Positions 1-5,634 of a stretch of DNA of 8,531 bases are shown here, piece after piece. The translations under genes were made by a program, and so were the position numbers. The DNA is from Actinomycetes bacterium (GTDB lineage: Bacteria > Actinomycetota > Acidimicrobiia > Spongiisociales > UBA5794). A model generated the notes under the pieces. It had not been told where the DNA came from and ran no database searches. It was given only the letters and a program-made list of their open reading frames with translations. Positions within the stretch are counted from its first letter, which is position 1, and each line of letters starts with the position of its first letter. Location of the stretch: assembly GCA_023336875.1 (NCBI GenBank), contig JAMBLH010000112.1, positions 1 to 8,531 of the forward strand, written 5' to 3'.

Positions 1-142
1 AGACCCCACCCGCTGACCGGGGAAGACTCGCGAAATGCTTGTCCTGACTGACTTTTCGCCTCTCAACGTTTCGCGTTGATTCCCCTCCCATCCCACCCTC
101 TCGCGGTATGGACGCGGTATGGAGACATCGGCTCCATTGGAG

Positions 143-194
143 CGACCCAACCAAGACGCCCCACCGCAAGTGGTGGGGCGTCTTGGTTGGGTCG
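143..194. terminator. Perfect 23-bp inverted repeat, probable terminator hairpin
   Basis: Positions 143-165 and 172-194 are exact reverse complements of 23 bp separated by six bases (166-171). The inner stem CGCCCCACC/GGTGGGGCG is very GC-rich. Neither side has a long T-run; the plus-strand side is followed by TATCTTGGGTTGCTTCTT. The repeat lies about 25 bp past the conserved end of the PKD pseudogene, where its terminator would be expected, and U-poor hairpin terminators are common in actinobacteria. A smaller repeat, GCTCCA-T-TGGAGC (131-143), abuts it. It could instead be a small mobile-element or repeat-family copy. Confidence 0.6.
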
Positions 195-835
195 TATCTT
201 GGGTTGCTTCTTCGCAGTGTGGATGATGATGCTACCGCCGCTGATCGCTCCTCGAGCGGATCCGTTGTCGTAGATCACAGTCTCTACGCCGCTGTCCTCT
301 CTCCAGATCTTGATGCCGAACGTGTCTGGTTCGCCGTCACCATCCCAGATTACCAACCTGTACTCACCGATCCCGTTGATGGTGCCGGTGCCCCTGAACA
401 TGGCGGTGGGTGTTCCCGGTCGGAACCGCAGCTCCCTTCTTGTACTTGGATACGAAGCCGAACGTTGCCTTCCCGGTCATCATCGGATCGCCTCGGTAGG
501 CATGTTCGGGCGAGTCAATCCATCCTCCGCCCGTCACGAACACTCCATCTGGGTCGTACACGATGGCGTATCGGTACTCGTCTCTGTCGATCACGTCGGA
601 GGCCTCAGCGCCAGCGCAGGTGTCTGCGGATCCCGCATACAGTCGGAGCGTTAGCGTGAAGACACCGATTCCGTCATACGTGTGGGACGCCGTGATGCTG
701 CCATCCGAAATCGGTACGACGTCACACGCACCGTCATCCCAGGTTACCGTCGATGTGAGCAACGTCGCCTGTCTCTCGCTGACATTGAGGAACGCGCCGG
801 TTGCCACCACCGGGGTACCGGCTTCGACCAGATCC

Positions 836-857
836 TCGATCGGTTCGAACCGATCGA
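836..857. repeat. Perfect 22-bp palindrome
   Basis: The half-site TCGATCGGTTC is followed at once by its exact reverse complement GAACCGATCGA, with no spacer. The palindrome lies inside the PKD pseudogene, where the minus strand reads IDRFEPIED. It could be a protein-binding site or a chance product of the codons. Its central GGTTCGAACC resembles a tRNA T-loop, but there is no tRNA around it. Confidence 0.5.
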
Positions 858-1118
858 TGGCGGGGATACGGTAAGCCATCGTCCGGGTGCCGGCGATCCG
901 TCGATTCCGCGGACGTCCGTCCTGGGCGTGGCGGACTTGCTCACTACGTCGCGTCGGTTCATGAGTGTCTGCCTGGTGGCGTCTTGAGACGTCGAGCGTG
1001 GAGCGAAACACGCGCGTGTGGCGAGTTCAGCTCATGGCGGTGTCGCGTCGGCGTCGGGGGTCGTTCGAGCATCGCCGGTAGAGATTCACCGTTGATCGAG
1101 CGGAGGGGGATGGACGCC

Positions 1119-1147
1119 TTGCGATGAGGTATCTTGACGACTAGAGT
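1119..1147 (+). promoter_or_regulatory. Predicted sigma70-like promoter of the sugar operon
   Basis: TTGCGA (1119-1124) and TAGAGT (1142-1147) are separated by 17 bp, the optimal spacing, and each matches 4 of 6 consensus bases. Transcription would start near 1154 and leave a leader of about 24 bases before the ATG at 1178. A second possible pair, TTGACG (1134-1139) with TAGTAA (1157-1162), also has 17-bp spacing but a poorer -10. No other clear promoter is seen before the downstream genes. Confidence 0.45.
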
Positions 1148-1162
1148 TACTTTCGTTAGTAA
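1147..1162. promoter_or_regulatory. Candidate ROK-repressor operator
   Basis: The inverted repeat TTACT-TTCGTT-AGTAA begins at the last base of the proposed -10 box and covers the expected transcription start. An overlapping pair, CTTT (1150-1153) and AAAG (1161-1164), gives a second, offset symmetry. A-rich sequence follows to 1170. ROK repressors bind AT-rich inverted repeats near their own promoters. The position fits autorepression and control of the whole operon. I found no second copy in the window. Confidence 0.45.
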
Positions 1163-1177
1163 AGCAAATAAGGCCTC

Positions 1178-2395
1178 ATGTTCCGAAACCCTGCCAATCG
1201 ACAGCTTGTGCGAGCTATCAACCGCTCGACGATTCTCGATGCTGTGAGGGAGAACGGGCCGGTCAGCAAGGCCGAGATAGCTCGCTCGACGGGACTGTCA
1301 CAGGCCACCGTCGGAGCCATCGTTCCCTCACTGATCGAACGTGGGCTTGTCACCGAGGGTGATCCGACTGCGTCTGGAATCGGGCGACCGCCGACCCTGC
1401 TGCAACTCGACCGCGAGTCATACAACGTCATTGGCCTGAAGTTGATGGACGACCATATCGTGGGAGCGGTCACGGACCTCGAAGCGGAGACGCTCGGTCA
1501 GTCTGAGCGTCCGGTCTCCGATCTGGATCCTGCCTCGGTGGTCGAAACGGCTGCCGCGGTTGTCGATGACCTCATACAGATTGCCGGTCTCGGCCGTGAA
1601 CGCGTGCTCGGTGTCGGTATCGGAATGGCGGGGGTAATCGACACGAACCAGGGACTGTGCCGTCACTCCCCCTTCCTCGGGTGGCGCGACGTGCCCATCG
1701 GTGAACTCATCGAGGCTCGTTTGCAGATTCCCGTCCGTGTGGACAACGACGTGAACACTCTCGCTCTCGCCGAGCGATGGTTCGGCGTCGGTCAAAAGGT
1801 AGATGATTTCCTGCTCGTCACGCTTGGCCGAGGGGTCGGGTTCAGCGTTGTGGTGGGAGGAAACGTGTACCGGGGTGCCCGAGGTGGTGCGGGCGAGTTC
1901 GGCCACACCGTTGTCGGAGACAGCGACGAGCTGTGCACCTGTGGGAATCGAGGGTGTCTTGAGGCGAGCGTGGGAGAACCGGCACTGCTACGGCGTGCTC
2001 AGGAGCTGTGCGTCGCACGAGATCTGCCGTCACCTGCAACGGCGGCAGAGCTTTACGCCGCGGCGTCCCAGGATCCGACGCTGGTGGATCTGCTGTCCCA
2101 CGCTGGAAGCAACCTCGGCCGAGGCCTCGCCAATCTGATCAACCTGTTCGCACCAGCACTTGTGATTCTGAGTGGCGAGGGAGTCGTGGGCGGCGAGATA
2201 CTCCTCGGCGCCGTCGAGACCGAACTCGATCTCCACGTCCACGAAGCCCTCCGAGGCTCGTACGAGTTCGTAGTCGAACCGCTACGCGACGAAGCCTGGG
2301 CACGTGGGGCGGCAAGCCTCATCCTCGATGCAGTCTTCGAATCACCCGCCCGAAGCCGCTCCATCCCACTCTGGGAATGGGACGCCCCGCCCTAG
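1178..2395 (+). CDS. ROK-family transcriptional repressor (XylR/NagC type)
   Basis: The protein has 405 residues, the usual length for ROK regulators. Residues 12-60 form a winged helix-turn-helix (INRSTILDAVRENGPVSKAEIARSTGLSQATV). The ROK sugar-binding fold follows: VGIGMAGVID (146-155), VDNDVNTLALAERWFG (188-203), TLGRGVGFSVVVGG (215-228), RGGAGEFGH (235-243), the zinc-site residues H243, C253, C255 and C260 (CTCGNRGCLE), and LSGEGVVGG (331-339). The kinase phosphate motif DxGGT near residue 87 is replaced by GLKLMDD, so it should be a sugar-sensing regulator and not a glucokinase. ATG 1178 has a modest purine-rich AATAAGG in front; it is chosen because the helix-turn-helix starts just after it. 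The gene lies first in the operon, 59 bp before the binding-protein gene, with a candidate operator just upstream. The inducer is probably glucose or an alpha-glucoside (inference). Confidence 0.9.
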   Translation: MFRNPANRQLVRAINRSTILDAVRENGPVSKAEIARSTGLSQATVGAIVPSLIERGLVTEGDPTASGIGRPPTLLQLDRESYNVIGLKLMDDHIVGAVTDLEAETLGQSERPVSDLDPASVVETAAAVVDDLIQIAGLGRERVLGVGIGMAGVIDTNQGLCRHSPFLGWRDVPIGELIEARLQIPVRVDNDVNTLALAERWFGVGQKVDDFLLVTLGRGVGFSVVVGGNVYRGARGGAGEFGHTVVGDSDELCTCGNRGCLEASVGEPALLRRAQELCVARDLPSPATAAELYAAASQDPTLVDLLSHAGSNLGRGLANLINLFAPALVILSGEGVVGGEILLGAVETELDLHVHEALRGSYEFVVEPLRDEAWARGAASLILDAVFESPARSRSIPLWEWDAPP

Positions 2396-2454
2396 CGGAA
2401 CACATGACACAAGCACCCCGACGGACAGTCCAAGAACAGGAGCAGGAGACCCAG

Positions 2455-3795
2455 ATGCCAACACAACGCAAGACCATGAGGATCGTGGTACTCGCTGCCG
2501 CGCTCATGCTGGTTGCAGCTGCATGCAGCGGTACCAGCGACACAACAACGACGGCAGCACCGGAAGTTACGACGACGACGGCAACACCGGAAGCCACGAC
2601 GACCACTGCGGCTCCGGAGACGACCACCACAGCCGCAGTTGAGCCGTCAACCGTCACCTACTGGCACACCATGAGCGATCCGGAGACGGCTCAGCTCGAA
2701 AAGGTGGTTGCAGCATTTGAGGCAGCTAACCCCCACATCACAATCAAGACGACGCGATTCGCCTACAACGACTTCAAGCCTGCATTGCTGACAGGGCTGG
2801 CTGGGGGAGAAGGTCCCGACACAGCCAGAATCGACATCATCTGGGTACCCGAATTCGCCGAACTGGGAGCCCTACAGCAGCTCGATGGAGCGATGCCGGG
2901 CTTTGAGGCCATCGCAGACGAGACGTTCCCAGGACCGTTGGCAACGAACTTCTGGGATGGGCACTACTACGGCCTACCACAGAATACAAACACGCAGGTG
3001 CTGTTGTGGAACCGAGAGGTCTTCAGCGCAGCGGGCGTGAACGGGCCACCGGCGACTCTCGAGGAGTTCGCGGACGTCGCGTGCACGCTCTCCGATGCGT
3101 CTCAGGAAGAGTACGGCTTCGCCCTTGGGGGAACCTACTTCTGGGCGCCGGCTCCGGTCTTCTACGCGATGGGTGGAGAGGTCGTTGACGAAGCGATCAC
3201 CACAGCGACCGGCTTCACGAACGGTGCGGCCAGCGTCGAAGCGTTCACACTCCTCACTGACCTCAACGAAGCCGGGTGTCTCTCCCCCAACCTCCTCGGT
3301 GGAGGTATTGGAACGGCAGACGGCCACGCCACCGGCCTTTATGCCATGATCACCGACGGTCCCTGGATGGTCGATATCTACGCGGGGAACTTCCCCGACT
3401 TCGAGGTGAACTTCTCCCTCGTCCCGACGAACGCCGCGGGTACCACGAGTTCGGTCGTTGGTGGCGAGGATGTCGTCGTGTTCGTCCAATCCGAGGTGAC
3501 TGATGCCGCAATGGCCTGGACGGCCTACCTGATGAGCGAGGAGTCACAGAAGATGATGGCTGAAGTCGGAGTGATACCGACCCTCTCCGGATTGGTCGGA
3601 GATCCGGCGATGCCTGCCTATTTCGACGTGTTCCTCGACCAGCTGCAGACAGCTCAGGCGAGAGTGCCGCATCCCAAGTGGTCCGACATGGACAACGCGA
3701 TCAACAACGCGTTCCAGCGTATGTTGAACGGTGACCAGACACCGCAAGAAGCACTGGACCAGGCCGCCGATGAGATCAACCAGCTTCTCGGCTAG
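2455..3795 (+). CDS. Sugar-binding lipoprotein of a CUT1 ABC transporter
   Basis: This 446-residue extracellular solute-binding protein (family 1) would capture an oligosaccharide outside the membrane and deliver it to the two permeases that follow. Residues 1-23 are a lipoprotein signal peptide: basic MPTQRKTMR, a hydrophobic stretch VVLAAALMLVAAA, then the lipid-anchored C24. Residues 30-64 are a Thr-rich spacer of repeated TTTTAAPE-like units. The binding fold starts at about 66 (VTYWHTMSDPE) and includes GLPQNTNTQVLLWNREVF (173-190), TLEEF (201-205), MITDGPW (298-304), VVGGEDVVVF (334-343) and the C-terminal helices to 446. The frame is open upstream into the ROK gene, but ATG 2455 is preferred because AGGAG (2444-2448) lies six bases before it and it gives a proper signal peptide. 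ATG 2476 is a less likely alternative. Being in an operon with GH66 and GH15 enzymes, it probably binds alpha-1,6-linked gluco-oligosaccharides (inference). Confidence 0.92.
   Translation: MPTQRKTMRIVVLAAALMLVAAACSGTSDTTTTAAPEVTTTTATPEATTTTAAPETTTTAAVEPSTVTYWHTMSDPETAQLEKVVAAFEAANPHITIKTTRFAYNDFKPALLTGLAGGEGPDTARIDIIWVPEFAELGALQQLDGAMPGFEAIADETFPGPLATNFWDGHYYGLPQNTNTQVLLWNREVFSAAGVNGPPATLEEFADVACTLSDASQEEYGFALGGTYFWAPAPVFYAMGGEVVDEAITTATGFTNGAASVEAFTLLTDLNEAGCLSPNLLGGGIGTADGHATGLYAMITDGPWMVDIYAGNFPDFEVNFSLVPTNAAGTTSSVVGGEDVVVFVQSEVTDAAMAWTAYLMSEESQKMMAEVGVIPTLSGLVGDPAMPAYFDVFLDQLQTAQARVPHPKWSDMDNAINNAFQRMLNGDQTPQEALDQAADEINQLLG
2542..2646 (+). repeat. Degenerate tandem repeat encoding a Thr-rich linker
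   Basis: Four degenerate units of 8-9 codons encode TTTTAAPEV, TTTTATPEA, TTTTAAPE and TTTTAAVEP. They lie between the lipidated cysteine and the folded domain of the binding protein. Such linkers probably hold the domain away from the membrane and may be O-glycosylated. The repeat creates a misleading Val-rich open frame on the other strand. Confidence 0.8.
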
Positions 3796-4792
3796 ACAGA
3801 TCGGTTCCGGCTCCGCCCCCAGCACGCGCTGGGGGCGGAACCGTGATCTCAAGCCGTCAGGCGCTGTCAATGGTCAAGGTCAAGGCTCAAGGCACCGAAA
3901 CCTGCCCAAGTCCGTCAGACAGATAGCTGTCGCTGCGGCATTCCTGGTGCCGGGAATCGTCCTGATCCTCGTGTTCATCCTCGGGCCGCTGCTGTTCTCC
4001 TTCAGGATCAGCTTCTACGACTGGAACATCATCAATACCGGGGACTCGACTTGGGTCGGCCTCGACAATTACGCCCGAGCGCTCGGCGATCCCATCTTCC
4101 GCCGTGCGGTACTCAACACGGTCGCCTACACGGCGGTCACGGTGCCGGCCCAGATCATCCTGGGGCTGGGAGTAGCCGTTCTTCTCAATCAGGCGATCCG
4201 TGGGAAGAGCCTCTTCCGGGTGCTCTACTACCTCCCCGTCATCACACCCTGGGTAATTGTGAGCCTCGTATTCGAGTTCATCTTCGTCGGACAAGGCGGA
4301 CTGGCGAACTACTTCCTCAAAGATCTGTTGCACGTGACCCAGGAGAACATCCGATGGCTGGCCGATCCGATCCTCACGTTCGTCCCCATCTTCCTACTCG
4401 GCATCTGGAAAGGCATCGGCTGGACGGCCATCATCGCGCTGGCCGGACTCCAGTCCATCCCCCGCGAATTCGAAGAAGCGGCGGCGGTGGATGGCGCAGG
4501 GCCCTGGGGGCGCTTTCGAACTATCACGCTCCCACTGATGAGACCCACATTGGTGTTCCTAACGGTCGTGCTGACTATCGGCGGGTTCAATGCCTACATC
4601 TCGAATCTACTGATAACGAACGGTGGAGACCCCCTTGACAAGACGCATTTCATACTCACACTGATGTATGAGGCCACCTTCACGAAGCTGGACTTCGGGT
4701 ACGGAGCGGCCATCAGCTACCTCTTGATGTTCTTCGTGCTCGCCATGAGCGTGATCCAGATCAGGCTCCTGCGGCGACGGGTGGAAATGTGA
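3770..4792 (+). CDS. CUT1 ABC sugar permease, first subunit (MalF/UgpA type)
   Basis: Inner-membrane channel subunit of a carbohydrate importer. From ATG 3770 it has 340 residues. The first membrane helix is at about 52-78 (IAVAAAFLVPGIVLILVFILGPLLF), then FYDWNI and WVGLDNYARAL, and about five more helices. The EAA loop that docks the ATPase is at about 235-259 (EEAAAVDGAGPWGRF..ITLPLMRP). The start is uncertain. Between the binding-protein stop (3795) and GTG 3947, already inside the first helix, this frame has no ATG, GTG or TTG. The choices are GTG 3731 or ATG 3770 inside the previous gene, or rare CTG 3902, which would give MPKSVRQ and has AAGG nine bases upstream. ATG 3870 is out of frame. 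Residues 1-40 from ATG 3770 look unlike a permease and are partly encoded by the hairpin. A frameshift near the GGTCAAGGTCAAGGCTCAAGG repeat (3872-3892) is another possibility. Function is secure, start is not. Confidence 0.85.
   Translation: MRSTSFSARQIGSGSAPSTRWGRNRDLKPSGAVNGQGQGSRHRNLPKSVRQIAVAAAFLVPGIVLILVFILGPLLFSFRISFYDWNIINTGDSTWVGLDNYARALGDPIFRRAVLNTVAYTAVTVPAQIILGLGVAVLLNQAIRGKSLFRVLYYLPVITPWVIVSLVFEFIFVGQGGLANYFLKDLLHVTQENIRWLADPILTFVPIFLLGIWKGIGWTAIIALAGLQSIPREFEEAAAVDGAGPWGRFRTITLPLMRPTLVFLTVVLTIGGFNAYISNLLITNGGDPLDKTHFILTLMYEATFTKLDFGYGAAISYLLMFFVLAMSVIQIRLLRRRVEM
3803..3842 (+). promoter_or_regulatory. Intra-operon GC-rich stem-loop after the binding-protein gene
   Basis: CCGCCCCCAGC (3813-3823) pairs perfectly with GCTGGGGGCGG (3828-3838) around the loop ACGC. 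In an alternative pairing, GGTTCC (3803-3808) and GGAACC (3837-3842) form an outer stem with a bulge. The hairpin begins seven bases after the binding-protein stop codon and has no T-run. In many ABC sugar operons such a hairpin protects the upstream mRNA from 3' decay or partly terminates transcription, giving more binding protein than permease. That role is inferred from position. Confidence 0.65.
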
Positions 4793-5634
4793 TCACTGGC
4801 ACGAGAGCGCAGACGACAGCCGGGCGACTAATCACCTACACGTTACTCATTGCGGGCGTGGCGGTCGTAACGCTGCCCTTCTGGTACATGGCGGTGACTT
4901 CGCTCAAATCCCAGGCATTCATCTTCGAAATCCCACCGAAACTATGGCCGTCACAACCGACGATTGCCAATTACGTTGAGGCCCTGGGGAAGGACCAGTT
5001 CGCTCTCTACTTCCTCAACAGCCTCATCGTGGCAACCACGACAACCGTGTTGACCGTTGGGGTCTCAGCGATGATGGCGTATGCGTTCGCCAGACTCGAG
5101 TTCCGTGGCAAGGAAGTGATCTTCTACGGACTTCTCCTCGGGATGATGATCCCGCCCGTCATGCTCATCATTCCGCAGTTCATCGTCGCCAAGCACCTCC
5201 ACTTGCTCAACTCGCTGTACGGTCTGGTTCTTGTGTACATCACAATGAATCTGGCGATACAAACCTTCCTACTACGCGGTTTCTTCGAAGGGATACCGAG
5301 GTCCCTCGAGGAGGCAGCCATCATCGAAGGAGCAGGCCGTTGGACGATCTTCCGACGCGTCGCGCTTCCACTTGTTCGCCCCGGACTAGCAGTAGTCGCG
5401 ATCTTCACGTTCCTCTACGCCTGGGACGAGTTCCCGTGGGCGCACGTCGCCATCAAAGAGACGAGCAAGCGGACACTCCCCATCGGAATCGCCCTCTTCC
5501 AATCCGAGCACCTCACCGAGTGGGGCCAGGTGTTCGCGGCCTCCATCGTGGCAATTGTGCCGGTAGTGGTGGTGTTCATAGTCTTCCAACGCTACTTCAT
5601 TCGCGGTGACGTTTCGTCGGGGATGAAGGGATGA
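4789..5634 (+). CDS. CUT1 ABC sugar permease, second subunit (MalG/UgpE type)
   Basis: Second channel subunit of the importer, 281 residues, the usual size. A first membrane helix lies at about 14-34 (LITYTLLIAGVAVVTLPFWYM), followed by VTSLKSQAFIFEIPP and NYVEAL, both typical of MalG-type subunits, and about five further helices. The EAA loop is at about 172-198 (SLEEAAIIEGAGRW.IFRRVALPLVRP), with WDEFPWA at 212-218 and a C-terminal YFIRGDVSSGMKG that closely matches the family ending. GTG 4789 overlaps the stop of the first permease by four bases (GTGA), with GGGTGGA just upstream, so translation is probably coupled. It should pair with the first permease and with an ATPase not encoded here. 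Confidence 0.93.
   Translation: MITGTRAQTTAGRLITYTLLIAGVAVVTLPFWYMAVTSLKSQAFIFEIPPKLWPSQPTIANYVEALGKDQFALYFLNSLIVATTTTVLTVGVSAMMAYAFARLEFRGKEVIFYGLLLGMMIPPVMLIIPQFIVAKHLHLLNSLYGLVLVYITMNLAIQTFLLRGFFEGIPRSLEEAAIIEGAGRWTIFRRVALPLVRPGLAVVAIFTFLYAWDEFPWAHVAIKETSKRTLPIGIALFQSEHLTEWGQVFAASIVAIVPVVVVFIVFQRYFIRGDVSSGMKG

Larger units (their letters stand above)
63..1011 (-). pseudogene. Broken gene for a secreted PKD-domain protein (frameshifted)
   Basis: Two minus-strand reading frames together look like one protein. The upstream frame (1011 to 364) has a PKD-like beta-sandwich domain at about 852-556, with WDDG and ITASHTYDGIGVFTLTL. It continues with YDPDGVFVTGGGWIDSP and GKATFGFVSKYKKGA..PTGNT, which I recognise as the C-terminal module of secreted actinobacterial PKD proteins. 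The frame is lost at about 400-411 and the module resumes one frame over (401 to 63) with FRGTGTINGIGEY, DTFGIKIW and ISGGSIIIH, its usual end (about 219). From memory, intact relatives carry about 25 more residues between PTGNT and the FRGTGTING-like motif, so a deletion not divisible by three probably occurred here. The second frame then runs through the hairpin at 143-194 to a stop at 63, so the original stop may also be lost. I see no signal peptide at the front, and the part upstream of the ATG at 879 does not look homologous. The N-terminal half of the gene is therefore probably gone. Certain: the frames and motifs. Inferred: the deletion. Confidence 0.7.

Noticed and set aside
108..659. 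Plus-strand frames over the PKD region
   Set aside because: They are Arg/Ser-rich shadows; the minus strand carries the recognisable PKD and WIDSP motifs.
838..856. tRNA gene suggested by GGTTCGAACC
   Set aside because: There is no acceptor, D or anticodon arm around it; the sequence is part of a palindrome.
1418..1906. 162-codon minus-strand frame inside the ROK gene
   Set aside because: It is antisense to a well-matched ROK domain, and its His/Asp/Glu-rich composition matches no recognised family.
1178..2395. Glucokinase instead of repressor
   Set aside because: An N-terminal winged helix is present and the DxGGT phosphate-binding motif is absent.
2008..2454. Upstream extension of the binding-protein frame into the ROK gene
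   Set aside because: The frame is open by chance. The extension is Arg/Pro-rich and unlike any family, and ATG 2455 has a good ribosome-binding site and a lipoprotein signal peptide.
2319..2657. Minus-strand frame with a Val/Ala-rich, membrane-like stretch
   Set aside because: It is the antisense of the Thr-rich linker repeats; runs of ACG/ACC read as Val on the other strand. It has no family motifs or ribosome-binding site.
2974..3489. 171-codon minus-strand frame inside the binding-protein gene
   Set aside because: It is a shadow of a strongly supported coding region.
3870..3926. Eighteen-codon frame starting MVKVKAQG
   Set aside because: It stops quickly and lacks a good ribosome-binding site; kept only as a hint of a possible frameshift in the permease start.
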